64,000 nucleotides of DNA from AC-51 sp963749895. Its GTDB lineage: Bacteria > Actinomycetota > UBA4738 > HRBIN12. This document shows positions 42,775-52,117 of the stretch, piece by piece (the stretch's first letter is position 1; each line of letters begins with the position of its first letter). The stretch is taken from the NCBI GenBank assembly GCA_963749895.1, contig CAVVOG010000001.1, forward strand, positions 930,001 to 994,000, in the 5' to 3' direction. The notes beneath the pieces are model-generated. The model was given only the letters and a program-made list of their open reading frames with translations, was not told where the DNA came from and made no database searches. Both the position numbers and the translations under genes were made by a program.

Positions 42775-42865
42775 CTATGTCCGGACCCCCGCGTGCGGAC
42801 CCCCGCGTCCGTGACCTCACCCCCGCCACCGCCGATCCCGGCTCCCGGTGCGATACCGTGCGACC

Positions 42866-43513
42866 GTGGGAACGGCGCGGAGCCGGCGGGCGGCGGAAGC
42901 CGAGGAGCGACGGGACCGGATCGTGCTCGCCGCGATGCAGCACTTCGCGCAGCACGGGTTCCGAGGGACCCGCGTCGAGGACATCGCGCACGACGTCGGT
43001 GTCGCGAAAGGGACGGTCTTCCTCGATTTCGGGTCGAAGGAGGGGCTGTTCCTCGCGGCCTACCAGCGGGCGGTGCAGATGCTGCCGGCATGGCTCTCGG
43101 CGCCCGAGGACGTCGTCGAGCAGGGGTTCTGGGCGACGCTCGACTGGTGGCTCCAGCGCACCGAGGAGTTCGTCAACTCCGACCCGGTCCCGAACCGGAT
43201 CGCGGTGATCGGCCGCTACGACGCGGGCCTGGGGCTGCGTCGGCCGATCGATCGCTTCATGCGGAGCGAGGACCCGTACGGGACCCTGGAGTTCGTGGAG
43301 TACGGGGTCCGGCGCGGTGAGGTCCGTGACGACGTCGACGCGGAGATGCTCGCGTCGATGCTCGACTGGCTCGCCGAGCGGTTCCAGGACGCGCTCGTGT
43401 CCGAGGAGCTCGACCCGGGGCTGATCCATCGCCAGCCCGAACGTCGTGGCATGCGGATCAAGGAGTTCGTCGAGATCCTCCGCGAGGGGATCGCCGCCCA
43501 CCCGGTGGAGTGA
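42866..43513 (+). CDS. TetR/AcrR-family transcriptional regulator
   Basis: 215 residues from the GTG at 42866, chosen because TACCGT ends 6 nt before it (leaderless); an in-frame GTG at 42848 lies inside that promoter. The N-terminal HTH is typical: RRDRIVLAAMQHFAQHGFRG, then TRVEDIAHDVGVAKGTVFLD and FGSKEGLFLAAY. The C-terminal ligand domain is unrecognised. It sits 21 nt before proline dehydrogenase and may control the proline genes, itself, or a distant target. Confidence 0.88.
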   Translation: MGTARSRRAAEAEERRDRIVLAAMQHFAQHGFRGTRVEDIAHDVGVAKGTVFLDFGSKEGLFLAAYQRAVQMLPAWLSAPEDVVEQGFWATLDWWLQRTEEFVNSDPVPNRIAVIGRYDAGLGLRRPIDRFMRSEDPYGTLEFVEYGVRRGEVRDDVDAEMLASMLDWLAERFQDALVSEELDPGLIHRQPERRGMRIKEFVEILREGIAAHPVE

Positions 43514-43534
43514 GCCGCGCCTACACTGCCGGGC

Positions 43535-44470
43535 ATGTCCGACACCCTCGACACGGCGTTCCGGCGGCTGCTGGTCGAGGCGTCGGGGCACCCGTGGGCA
43601 CGTCGGTTCGTGACGGGGACGCGGATCGGGCAGGCGGTCGCCGGACGATTCGTCGCCGGCGAGACCCTCAGGCAGGCGATGGAGGTCGCCCGGGCCCTCG
43701 ACCGTCAGCGGATTACGGCGATGCTCGACCACCTCGGGGAGAACGTCGAGACGCCCGCGCACGCCGAGGCGGCGCGCGACGACTACCTCGCCGCGCTCTC
43801 GGCCCTCGAACGGGCGCCGGAGCTCGATGCCGCGGTCTCGGTGAAGCTCACCCAGCTCGGGCTCGACCGTTCGATCGACGCATGCCTCGACAACCTCGGT
43901 CGGATCCTCGACGTCGCCGACGCCCAGGGGACGGTCGTGATGATCGACATGGAGAGCCATGTGTACGTCGACGCGACGCTCGAGGTGCTGCACCGGGCGA
44001 TCGAACGGTCGCCACGGGTGGGGGTCGCGGTCCAGTCGTACCTGCGCCGCAGCGAGCGTGACGTCTTCGACCTGCCACCCGGCTGCCGCGTGCGGCTGGT
44101 GAAGGGTGCCTACCTGGAGCCACCGGAGATCGTGTACGTCGACAAGGACGACGTCGACGCGGCGTACGCGCGGCTCTTCATGACGCTGCTCGCGCGCGGC
44201 CATGCGGTCGACGTCGCGACCCACGACCCGCACCTGATCGAGGGGGTGCGCTCGCGGGTCGACGCGCTCGAGGACGGCTGGTCGCGGGTCGAGTTCCAGA
44301 TGCTGTACGGTGTCCGCCGCGACCTGCAGGTCTCGCTCGCGGGCCGCGGCTATCCCGTCCGCGTCTACATCCCGTACGGCACCGAGTGGTATCCGTACCT
44401 CACGCGGCGGATGGCCGAGCGCCCGGCGAACCTGTGGTTCTTCGTCTCGAACCTGGTGAGGATGCGATGA
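43535..44470 (+). CDS. Proline dehydrogenase (PRODH)
   Basis: 311 residues, the short monofunctional form. It oxidises proline to pyrroline-5-carboxylate with FAD. Barrel motifs: AVSVKLTQLGLDRS, VVMIDMESHVYVDATLEV, VAVQSYLRRSERDV, CRVRLVKGAYLEPPE and FQMLYGVRRDLQ, with YIPYGTEWYPYLTRRMAERP at the end supplying substrate arginines. TACACT lies 7 nt before the ATG (leaderless). Its stop overlaps the proC start by 4 bp. Confidence 0.93.
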   Translation: MSDTLDTAFRRLLVEASGHPWARRFVTGTRIGQAVAGRFVAGETLRQAMEVARALDRQRITAMLDHLGENVETPAHAEAARDDYLAALSALERAPELDAAVSVKLTQLGLDRSIDACLDNLGRILDVADAQGTVVMIDMESHVYVDATLEVLHRAIERSPRVGVAVQSYLRRSERDVFDLPPGCRVRLVKGAYLEPPEIVYVDKDDVDAAYARLFMTLLARGHAVDVATHDPHLIEGVRSRVDALEDGWSRVEFQMLYGVRRDLQVSLAGRGYPVRVYIPYGTEWYPYLTRRMAERPANLWFFVSNLVRMR

Positions 44471-45294
44471 GCAGGAACGTGGCCCTCCTGGGCGGCGGCA
44501 AGATGGGCGAGGCCCTGATCTCGGGGCTGATCCGCTCCGGCGGCCGCACGCCCGACGAACTGATGGTGACCGCGCGCCGCGACGAGCGGGCCCGGGAGCT
44601 GTCCGGCAAGTACGGGATCGCGTCGACGCTCGACAACGCCGAGGCTGCGCGATGGGCGAACGTGCTGGTCCTGATGGCGAAGCCGCAGGACATGGAGACG
44701 CTGCTCGGGCAGATCACGGAGCACGTGACGACCGACGACCTCGTGATCAGCTTCGCCGCGGGGATCCGGACGTCGTTCGTGGAGAAGCACCTGCCGAACG
44801 GGATCCCGGTGGTGCGCGTGATGTCGAACGTCCCCGTGATGGTCGACGAGGCGATGTCGGTCGTCGCGGCGGGCAGACATGCGGCCGAGGAGCATCTGGC
44901 GATCGCCGAGGAACTGCTGGGCTACGTGGGCAAGGTCCTCAGGCTGAAGGAGACGCATCTCGACGCCGTCACCGCCACGAGCGGGAGCGGCCCCGCCTAT
45001 TTCTTCCTGCTCGCCGAGGCGATGATCGAGGCCTGCATCCTGCTGGGCCTGTCGCGCGACGTGGCGACGGACCTGATCATCCAGACGATGCTCGGATCGG
45101 CCAAGATGCTGCGCGACACCGGCAAGCATCCGGTGGAGCTGCGCGAGATGGTGACCTCGCCCGGAGGGACCACGATCTCGGCGATCCGCCACCTGGAGGA
45201 GGCCGGCGTCCGCGCGGCCTTCCTGAACGCGATCGACGCCGCCAGGAAGCGCAGCGAGGAGCTCGCGCAAGGCGGCGACGAGGACGACGACTGA
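44467..45294 (+). CDS. proC: Pyrroline-5-carboxylate reductase
   Basis: 275 residues. VALLGGGKMGEALISGL is the NAD(P)H-binding start. FAAGIRTSFVEKHLPN, VRVMSNVPVMVDEAM and ATSGSGPAYFFLLAEAM then SPGGTTISAIRHLEEAGVRA are the family signatures. It reduces P5C to proline, the reverse of the enzyme encoded just upstream with an ATGA overlap. Coexpression of both suggests P5C/proline cycling or channelling rather than simple catabolism. Confidence 0.94.
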   Translation: MSRNVALLGGGKMGEALISGLIRSGGRTPDELMVTARRDERARELSGKYGIASTLDNAEAARWANVLVLMAKPQDMETLLGQITEHVTTDDLVISFAAGIRTSFVEKHLPNGIPVVRVMSNVPVMVDEAMSVVAAGRHAAEEHLAIAEELLGYVGKVLRLKETHLDAVTATSGSGPAYFFLLAEAMIEACILLGLSRDVATDLIIQTMLGSAKMLRDTGKHPVELREMVTSPGGTTISAIRHLEEAGVRAAFLNAIDAARKRSEELAQGGDEDDD

Positions 45295-45318
45295 TCCCTG
45301 GAAAGGACGACGAGCGAC

Positions 45319-45441
45319 ATGGGCCGTGGAGACCTCAAGAAGGTGCGGAGTTCGAAGGACCGTCAGCGCAAGGTGAAGGACCGCGCGAAGCGCCGGGCCG
45401 CCGAGGCGGGAGCGACCCGAAAGGCCGCCAAGAAGAAGTAG
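45319..45441 (+). CDS. 40-residue lysine/arginine-rich protein
   Basis: MGRGDLKKVRSSKDRQRKVK and a further 20 mostly basic residues ending KKK. GGAAAGGACGA lies before the ATG. It follows proC by 24 nt. Composition suggests nucleic-acid or ribosome binding. I cannot assign a family. Confidence 0.55.
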   Translation: MGRGDLKKVRSSKDRQRKVKDRAKRRAAEAGATRKAAKKK

Positions 45442-45451
45442 GCGCGCGGCC

Positions 45452-46221
45452 TCAGGCCGCCTTCGCGATCCGGTTCCGAAGCGTCCCGATCCCCTCGGCC
45501 GCGAGTTCGACGAGGACGCCGGGCCACAGGCGTCGCTCGTCGTGAACGGCGCCAGCGCGAGCGCGTCGCCTCGCTCGAGGGTCGCGACGTGCGACGTCTC
45601 GGAGATCATCACGAGCAGGCTCGCGGCGGCCCCGTTGAGGTTCCCCTTCGACACCGCGTCGCCGTCGACCTTCACCTGCACGTACATCGTCTGCGGATCG
45701 AGCTCGTCGACCGTGACGACGCACGGGCCGATCGCGATCGGGACACCCTCGGCCGTCGACACCGGGGCGCCGCTCGCGTCGCGGGCCGTCCAGTCGCTGA
45801 CCAGCGTGTAGCCGAAGATGTGACGCCCGATGTCCTCGGGCTCCACCCGCCGAGCCTCGAGGCCGAGCACCGCCGCGATCTTCGGCTCGTACTCGAGCCA
45901 CGCCGCGCCGTCGGGCCACGGAACGTCCTGTTCCGGTCCGACGAGACGGCGCTCGACGTCGGAAGACCCCGGCGACAGGAGCGAGGTCGGGAACAGCGGG
46001 GTGAGGATCCTCGGTTCGCGCACCCGCCACGCGTGCACGTCGGGATCCGCGGCCGCGGCGCGGGCGGCGTCCATGACGGTGCCTCGGCTGCTCGAGACGA
46101 GACCCTCGAGCGTGGTAGGGAAGGCCGGGTGCCCGACGGCGTCGGGCAGATCGACCACCTCACCCTCGACGATCGCACCCAGGCGCCGCTGCCCCCCGCG
46201 GTCGTAGGTGACGAGCCTCAT
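45452..46221 (-). pseudogene. Fumarylacetoacetate-hydrolase-family gene, frameshifted near its 3' end
   Basis: From the ATG at 46221 the frame gives a normal FAH-type protein (MRLVTYDRGGQRRLGAIVEG, EYEPKIAAVLG, DIGRHIFGYTLVSDWTARD, NGAAASLLVMISETSHVATL). Near 45545, after ERGDALALAPF, the family-typical end continues only in another frame (WPGVLVELAAEGIGTLRNRI, stop at 45452), and the usual LTGTPAG segment is missing. One deletion therefore removed a short piece and shifted the frame. The intact enzyme would hydrolyse or decarboxylate an acylpyruvate-like compound. Confidence 0.75.
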
Positions 46222-46461
46222 AGTGGGACCCGAACGGTACCCCCGGTCGACGCCGGAATCACGCAGCCGAACGTCGGTTTTCCGGCCCACATCGCTCCGT
46301 TCATCCCGGAGTCACCCAGCGGCCCACAAACCGCCTCTGACCTGCACTTCCGCCCACGTCACCGGGGGTCATCCGAGCATGGGCGAGCCCGGGAGCGAAC
46401 GGATAGCATGGCGGCTTGCGCGGGGAGATCGCGCGGGTCACGAGCAGGGAGGCGACGTCTC

Positions 46462-48027
46462 ATGGCAGAAGGCTTCCGCATCACCTACGCCACGATGTCC
46501 GCGGACAACGCAGAGCTCCACACCGCCTACGACGAGGGGATCGAGCAGGCGAAGGCCGAGCTGGGGAAGACGATCCCGATCGTCGTCAACGGTGAGGAAC
46601 GGGCGGGTGAGGGCACCTACGAGCTCCGCTCACCGATCGATCAGGACATCCTGCTCGCGAACATCTCGATGGGCACCCGCGCGGATGCCGAGGACGCGAT
46701 CGCCGCGGCCAAGGCGGCCGCCCTCGAGTGGGACCGGATCGGGTGGCAGAAGCGCGTCGAGATCATCAACAGGGCCGCCGACCTCATCAGCGAGCGACGG
46801 TTCGTGTTGTCCGCCCTGATGGCGATGGAGGTGGGCAAGAACCGCCTCGAGGCTCTCGGCGACGTCGAGGAGACCGCCGACCTGATGCGCTGGAACGCGA
46901 AGGCGGTCGCGGACCACGACGGGTTCCGCGTCCCCATGCAGGCGATGGGCGCCGCCGGCGACTACTACGACGTGATGCGCCCGTACGGCGTGTGGGCCGT
47001 GATCAGCCCGTTCAACTTCCCGATGGCGCTGTCGGGCGGGCCGTCCTCGGGCGCGCTCGTCGCCGGCAACTGCGTGGTCCTGAAGCCTGCCCACCAGGGC
47101 GCGCTGCTCGGCTACAAGCTCTACGAGATCTACCGTGACGCCGGCGTCCCCGCCGGCGCGTTCCACTTCGTGCCGGGTCCCGGCTCGCAGGTCGGCGACG
47201 CGATCGTCCATCACCCCGACGTCGGCGGGATCACGTTCACGGGCTCCTACGAGGTCGGGATGTCGATCTACCGCTCGTTCGCGAGCGACTACCCGAAGCC
47301 CGTGATCTGCGAGATGGGCGGCAAGAACCCGACGATCGTCACGAAGAACGCCGACCTGGACAAGGCGACCGACGGCGTGATGCGCTCGGCCTTCGGCTTC
47401 GGCGGCCAGAAGTGCTCGGCGAACTCGCGCGTGTACGTCGAGCGCGAGGTCCACGACGACTTCGTCGCGATGCTGAAGGACAAGACCGAGAAGATCGCGG
47501 TCGGCAACCCGCTCGACAAGGACGTGTACCTCGGGCCCGTGATCAACGAGAACGCGGTCGCCACGTACGAGCGCGCGGTGGAAGAGGCGCGGAAGTCGGG
47601 CACCGTCGTCACCGGTGGTGAGCGGCTCACCGAGGGCGACATGGCGCGCGGCAACTACGTGGCGCCGACCGTCGTCGAGGTCCCGAAGGACAACTGGCTG
47701 TTCTCCGAGGAGCTGTTCGTCCCCTTCACGGCCGTGGCACCGGTCGACTCGCTCGACGAGGCGATCGAGCTGTCGAACGCATCGGAGTACGGCCTGACGG
47801 CCGGCTTCTACAGCGAGGACCAGGGCGAGATCGACGAGTGGCTCGACCGGATCCAGGCGGGCGTGATCTACGTGAACCGCCGCGCGGGCGCGACCACGGG
47901 CGCGTGGCCGGGCGTCCAGCCGTTCGGCGGCTGGAAGGGCTCGGGGACGACCGGCAAGGCCGGTGGCGGCCCGTACTACGTGACCCAGTACATGCGCGAG
48001 CAGTCGAGGACGGTGATCGAGGAGTGA
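46462..48027 (+). CDS. pruA: L-glutamate gamma-semialdehyde (P5C) dehydrogenase
   Basis: 521 residues from the ATG at 46462, behind AGGGAGG. An aldehyde dehydrogenase of the P5C group: ISPFNFPMALSGGPSSGALV, GITFTGSYEVGM (cofactor), VICEMGGKNPTIV (general base Glu) and FGGQKCSANSRVYVE (nucleophile Cys), ending AGATTGAWPGVQPFGGWKGS. It oxidises glutamate semialdehyde to glutamate, completing proline breakdown begun by the PRODH gene 3 kb upstream. Its stop overlaps the aminotransferase start by 3 bp (GTGA), so the two are coupled. Confidence 0.92.
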   Translation: MAEGFRITYATMSADNAELHTAYDEGIEQAKAELGKTIPIVVNGEERAGEGTYELRSPIDQDILLANISMGTRADAEDAIAAAKAAALEWDRIGWQKRVEIINRAADLISERRFVLSALMAMEVGKNRLEALGDVEETADLMRWNAKAVADHDGFRVPMQAMGAAGDYYDVMRPYGVWAVISPFNFPMALSGGPSSGALVAGNCVVLKPAHQGALLGYKLYEIYRDAGVPAGAFHFVPGPGSQVGDAIVHHPDVGGITFTGSYEVGMSIYRSFASDYPKPVICEMGGKNPTIVTKNADLDKATDGVMRSAFGFGGQKCSANSRVYVEREVHDDFVAMLKDKTEKIAVGNPLDKDVYLGPVINENAVATYERAVEEARKSGTVVTGGERLTEGDMARGNYVAPTVVEVPKDNWLFSEELFVPFTAVAPVDSLDEAIELSNASEYGLTAGFYSEDQGEIDEWLDRIQAGVIYVNRRAGATTGAWPGVQPFGGWKGSGTTGKAGGGPYYVTQYMREQSRTVIEE

Positions 48028-49328
48028 CGATCTCGGAGGAGAAACTCAGCTACGACCAGCTCGCGGCGAAGTCGCGACCGGAGCTCGTCACGGAGGTCCC
48101 CGGACCGGCGGCGCGAGCCGCGATCGAGCTCGACTCGCGCGTCACGAGCCCCTCGCTGCCCCGCGCGTACCCGTTCGTGGCCAGGCGCGGCGCCGGGTCC
48201 ATGATCGAGGACGTCGACGGGAACGTGTTCCTCGACATGAACGCCGGGATCGCCGTGACCTCTACGGGCCACAGCCACCCCCGCGTGGTCGAGGCGATCC
48301 AGCGTCAGGCCGAGGACCTGCTGCACTACTCGGCGAGCGACTTCTACCTCCCGATGTACGCGGAGGTCTGTGAGCAGCTCGACGAGATGACGCCGGTGCG
48401 CGGTCCGGCGCGCTCGTTCCTGACGAACTCCGGGACCGAAGCCGTCGAGGCGGCGATCAAGCTCGCTCGGTACAAGACCGGTCGCCAGTACCTGATCGGG
48501 ATGTACGAGTCGTTCCACGGGCGCTCGATGGGCAGCGTCACGATCACCGCCAGCAAGGCGAAGTACCGGGCCCATTTCGGGCCGATGCTGCCGTCCGTGT
48601 ACCACTCGTTCTTCGGGGATTTCGATCACATCGAGAAGGTCCTGTTCAAGCGGCTCGTGGCGCCCGACGAGGTCGCGGCGATCATCGTGGAGTCGTGGCT
48701 CGGCGAGGGCGGCTACATGCTTCCGCCCGAGGGTTGGTTCACCTACCTCCGGGAGCTCTGCGACCAGCACGGGATCTTGCTGATCTGCGACGAGGTGCAG
48801 AGCGGCATGGGCCGCAGCGGGAAGGTGTGGGCGTTCGAGCACGAGGGGATCCACCCGGACATCGTGATCTCGGGCAAGGGCATCGCGAGCGGCCTGCCGC
48901 TGGGCGCGATGATCGCTCGAAACGACCTGATGTCGTGGGAGATGGGAGCGCACGGCTCCACCTACGGCGGGAGCCCGCTCTCGTGCGCCGCCGCGCTCGC
49001 GACGTTCGAGGTGATGAGCGACGAGGACCTGCTGGGCAACGCGAACCGGGTCGGCGAGCAGCTCCTGAGCGGTCTGCGGACGATCCAGACGAGCCATCCG
49101 CTGATCAAGGACGTGCGCGGCAAGGCGTTGTGGATCGGTCTGGGCTTCGAGGACGGGGCGACCGCGGAAGCCGTCGAGAAGGCGGCGTTCCGGCGGGGCC
49201 TCCTGATGCTCACCTGCGGCGACGACGCGATCCGCATGTCACCCCCGCTCGTGCTCCGCGAGGACCAGGTGGAGGCGGCGCTCGAGATCTTCGAGGAGGC
49301 CGTGATCGAGGTCGAGGCCGGCACGTAG
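48024..49328 (+). CDS. Class III aminotransferase (4-aminobutyrate aminotransferase-like)
   Basis: 434 residues from the GTG at 48024. PLP-enzyme features: DVDGNVFLDMNAGIAVTSTG, FLTNSGTEAVEAAIKLAR, YESFHGRSMGSVTITASK, ICDEVQSGMGRSGKVWAFEH and the lysine in VISGKGIASGLPLGAM. Omega-amino acids such as GABA or ornithine are the likely substrates. Translational coupling to pruA suggests that both deal with semialdehydes from one pathway. Confidence 0.88.
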   Translation: MTISEEKLSYDQLAAKSRPELVTEVPGPAARAAIELDSRVTSPSLPRAYPFVARRGAGSMIEDVDGNVFLDMNAGIAVTSTGHSHPRVVEAIQRQAEDLLHYSASDFYLPMYAEVCEQLDEMTPVRGPARSFLTNSGTEAVEAAIKLARYKTGRQYLIGMYESFHGRSMGSVTITASKAKYRAHFGPMLPSVYHSFFGDFDHIEKVLFKRLVAPDEVAAIIVESWLGEGGYMLPPEGWFTYLRELCDQHGILLICDEVQSGMGRSGKVWAFEHEGIHPDIVISGKGIASGLPLGAMIARNDLMSWEMGAHGSTYGGSPLSCAAALATFEVMSDEDLLGNANRVGEQLLSGLRTIQTSHPLIKDVRGKALWIGLGFEDGATAEAVEKAAFRRGLLMLTCGDDAIRMSPPLVLREDQVEAALEIFEEAVIEVEAGT

Positions 49329-49353
49329 GCACCACAGGCGGAAGGACGGTCCG

Positions 49354-50277
49354 ATGGGCGTGAGCAAGGTCACGACGATGAAGGACGCCGTCCGGGAGCT
49401 GGTCCGCGACGGCGACACGGTGGCGATCGAGGGGTTCACGCACCTGATCTGCTTCGCCGCCGGCCACGAGATCGTCCGGCAGCGCAAGCGCGGCCTCACG
49501 CTCGCGCGGATGACCCCGGACGTGATCTACGACCAGATGGTGGCGGGCGGGGTCGCGGACAAGCTGATCTTCAGCTGGCTCGGGAACCCCGGGGTGGGGT
49601 CGCTCCACGCGATCCGCCGTCGGATCGAGGACCACGACCCGGGACCGCTCGAGATCGAGGAGTACTCCCACTTCGGGATGGTGTCGCGTTACGTGGCCGG
49701 CGCCTCGAACCTCCCGTTCTTCCCGATCCGCAGCTACTACGAGTCCGACATCCCCGGGGTGAACCCGAACATCGTGCCGATGACGTCTCCGTACGAGGAC
49801 GGCACCGAGGTCTACGTGGTGCCGCCGCTGCAACCCGACGTCGCGATCGTGCACGCGCAGCGCGCCGACGAACACGGCGACGCGCAGATCTGGGGGCTGC
49901 TCGGCTGCCAGAAGGAGGCGGCGTTCGCGGCGAAGCGCGTGATCGTGGTCGTCGAGGAGGTCGTACCGGAGGCCACGATCCGGCGCGACCCGAACCGCAC
50001 GGTGATCCCGAGCGCGGTCGTGGACGCGGTCGTGGAGGAGCCGTTCGCCTGTCACCCGAGCTTCACCCAGGGGTACTACGACCGTGACAACGCGTTCTAC
50101 CTGGAGTGGGACCGGATCGCCCGGGATCCCGAGACCCTGGCGGCATGGCTCGACGAGTGGGTCTACGGCTTGGAGAACCACCGCGAGTACGTGGAGAAGT
50201 GGGGCGACGCCCATTGGGACGCGTTGCGACCCGACGAGGCATGGTCCGGCGAGGTCAACTACGGGAGGTACGCGTGA
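49354..50277 (+). CDS. CoA-transferase family I, subunit A (glutaconate CoA-transferase-like)
   Basis: 307 residues. VTTMKDAVRELVRDGDTVAI and EGFTHLICFAAGHEIVRQ give the family start; GMVSRYVAGASNLPFFPIRS and VAIVHAQRADEHGDAQIWGL follow, and FACHPSFTQGYYDRDN lies near the end. Subunit A of heteromeric CoA-transferases moves CoA between carboxylic acids together with subunit B. The next gene, overlapping by 4 bp, encodes B. Confidence 0.86.
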   Translation: MGVSKVTTMKDAVRELVRDGDTVAIEGFTHLICFAAGHEIVRQRKRGLTLARMTPDVIYDQMVAGGVADKLIFSWLGNPGVGSLHAIRRRIEDHDPGPLEIEEYSHFGMVSRYVAGASNLPFFPIRSYYESDIPGVNPNIVPMTSPYEDGTEVYVVPPLQPDVAIVHAQRADEHGDAQIWGLLGCQKEAAFAAKRVIVVVEEVVPEATIRRDPNRTVIPSAVVDAVVEEPFACHPSFTQGYYDRDNAFYLEWDRIARDPETLAAWLDEWVYGLENHREYVEKWGDAHWDALRPDEAWSGEVNYGRYA

Positions 50278-51056
50278 GCGACGTGACGCAGGACCTCGGC
50301 TATTCGAAGTCGGAGATCATGATCGCCGCGAGCGCTCGTCAGCTCGCCGGCGTGCGCAACTGCTTCGTCGGCGTGGGGCTCCCGAACATCGTGTGCAACC
50401 TCGCGCAGCGAACCGTGGCGCCCGAGCTGCAGCTCGTGTACGAGTCGGGCGTGTTCGGCGCCCGGCCCGAGCGGCTCCCGCTGTCGATCGGGGACCCGAC
50501 GCTCGTCACCGGCGCCACCGCGGTGACGTCGATGTACGAGCTGTTCGCCTACTACCTCCAGGCGGGACTGATCGACGTCGCGTTCCTGGGCGGGGCGCAG
50601 ATCGACCGGTTCGGGAACCTCAACACGACGGTGATCGGATCCTACGAGCAGCCGAAGGTGCGACTGCCGGGGTCCGGCGGCGCGTGCGAGATCGCGATCC
50701 ATGCCCGGCAGATCCTGGTGATCATGCGGCAGGCGCAGCGTTCGTTCGTCGATCGGCTGCATTTCCGGACCTCGCCCGGGCACAGCGGGGACCCGGCGCA
50801 CGACGCCGCGCGTGGCTGGAACGGGAGCGGCCCGACGAGCGTCGTCACCGACCTCGGGACCTACTCGTTCGACGAGGCGACCGGCGAGATGACCCTGATG
50901 ACGCTGCACCCGGGGGTCACGCTCGACGACGTCCGCGCGAACATGGGCTGGGACCCGAGGGTGGCCGACGACCTCGGCGAGACGGTCCCCCCGACGGCGG
51001 ACGAGCTCCGCCTGATCCGCGAGGACCTCGACCCCGGCGGCGCGTACACGAAGTAG
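50274..51056 (+). CDS. CoA-transferase family I, subunit B
   Basis: 260 residues from the GTG at 50274. It contains the catalytic glutamate in LVYESGVFGARPERL, then TAVTSMYELFAYYLQAGLID, VAFLGGAQIDRFGNLNTTVI and SGGACEIAIHA. Pairing with the upstream A subunit is clear from overlap and order. Acid substrate unknown; glutaconate, 3-oxoacids and short dicarboxylates are candidates. Confidence 0.86.
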   Translation: MSDVTQDLGYSKSEIMIAASARQLAGVRNCFVGVGLPNIVCNLAQRTVAPELQLVYESGVFGARPERLPLSIGDPTLVTGATAVTSMYELFAYYLQAGLIDVAFLGGAQIDRFGNLNTTVIGSYEQPKVRLPGSGGACEIAIHARQILVIMRQAQRSFVDRLHFRTSPGHSGDPAHDAARGWNGSGPTSVVTDLGTYSFDEATGEMTLMTLHPGVTLDDVRANMGWDPRVADDLGETVPPTADELRLIREDLDPGGAYTK

Positions 51057-51066
51057 CGTCCGGGGT

Positions 51067-51945
51067 ATGGCAACCGCCGGCCCCCCCACGACATTCGACG
51101 ACCCCGCCTGGTACGAGCCGCTCAAGGGTCCCGCCTGGTTCCTCGCACCCGCGAGGGAGGGGGCTCCGCGCGTCGTCGTCCGTCCCGATCCGGAAGTGCC
51201 GCCCGACGACGAGCTCGGACCGGCGCTGTTCGTCGGCGAGGCGATCCGGTTCTCGACCGACGCCCGCGTGGCGGTCCAGACGGGGGGCGAACGGGTCGCC
51301 TCGGACGCGGCCGCGCTCGTGGAGGTAGGACCCGTGACGACGGGGCCGGGCCGCTCGCTGCACGTCACGGTGCGGGATGCGCAGGGCGAGCGGCTCGGCG
51401 AGCAGCGAGCGTCGGCCGACGACGACGACGCGCTCGGCGCCGCGCTCGCGGGGCTCCCTTCGGGTCTGACGGGGATGCTCGCACCGCTCGGCGTCCGGGC
51501 GGTGTGGTCGACCGCGTTCCACGTACCTGCCGACGCTCGGGCGGTGGATGCCGTCCGAGCGCTCGGGGCGCTCGCACGCCTCCGGGCCCTGGGCGGGGCC
51601 CCGGAAGCCGGCGATCGTGGCGTCGGTCCGGCGGCCGACGCCGAGCTTCACGTCATGTCCCACGCGGTCGCGTCCCATCCGTCGCCCACGGTGGTCGCCG
51701 CGTTCATCGCCGGACTCGTGGTCGCGCGTGGTCTGGCTGGGTCGGGGTGGGGCTCCTTCCGGCTGCAGTCGAACGCGCTCGCCCAGCGGGCGACCGACCC
51801 CCGCGATCCGGTGTTCCGCCTTTCGGTCGTCTCCCTTCGGCTGTTCGGCGACACGGGAGAAGCGTCCGCCCGCGCCGCTCGGCTGATGCCCGACGGCGAC
51901 CGTGAACTGCGGGCATGGCTGGCCCGTATCGGGGCGGTAGGGTGA
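51067..51945 (+). CDS. Hypothetical protein
   Basis: 292 residues, no family recognised. TAGCGT lies 7 nt before the ATG (leaderless). The N-terminal part is Pro-rich and beta-like; the C-terminal half has alternating hydrophobic strands and Ala-rich helices without a signal peptide. Sandwiched between CoA-transferase and aminotransferase genes on the same strand, it may belong to that pathway, but nothing in it shows this. Confidence 0.5.
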   Translation: MATAGPPTTFDDPAWYEPLKGPAWFLAPAREGAPRVVVRPDPEVPPDDELGPALFVGEAIRFSTDARVAVQTGGERVASDAAALVEVGPVTTGPGRSLHVTVRDAQGERLGEQRASADDDDALGAALAGLPSGLTGMLAPLGVRAVWSTAFHVPADARAVDAVRALGALARLRALGGAPEAGDRGVGPAADAELHVMSHAVASHPSPTVVAAFIAGLVVARGLAGSGWGSFRLQSNALAQRATDPRDPVFRLSVVSLRLFGDTGEASARAARLMPDGDRELRAWLARIGAVG

Positions 51946-51949
51946 CCCC

Positions 51950-52117
51950 GTGAGCGACCGCGACGACGATCGCGACGACCGACCGACCCCGCCGGCTCGA
52001 TCCCGGGACGAGCCCGAGCCGGACTGGGCCGAGGAGATCCGTCGGCTCCGGCGTGCGCGGGGCGACCGCCTTCGCAAGGTCTTCTCCGGCTTCGACGACG
52101 AACAGGAGGAACGGTGA
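51950..52117 (+). CDS. 55-residue charged protein
   Basis: From the GTG at 51950 (TAGGGT 6 nt upstream, leaderless) to a TGA overlapping the next start by 4 bp. The sequence is acidic and basic by turns, with a predicted helix WAEEIRRLRRARGDRLRKVF. Placement and start signal support a real gene; function unknown. Confidence 0.6.
   Translation: MSDRDDDRDDRPTPPARSRDEPEPDWAEEIRRLRRARGDRLRKVFSGFDDEQEER

Noticed and set aside
42093..42775. Long open frames on both strands across the RNA locus
   Set aside because: They are Arg/Pro/Gly-rich low-complexity translations without start signals. The plus strand is better explained by helices with GNRA loops and a closing 14-pair stem.
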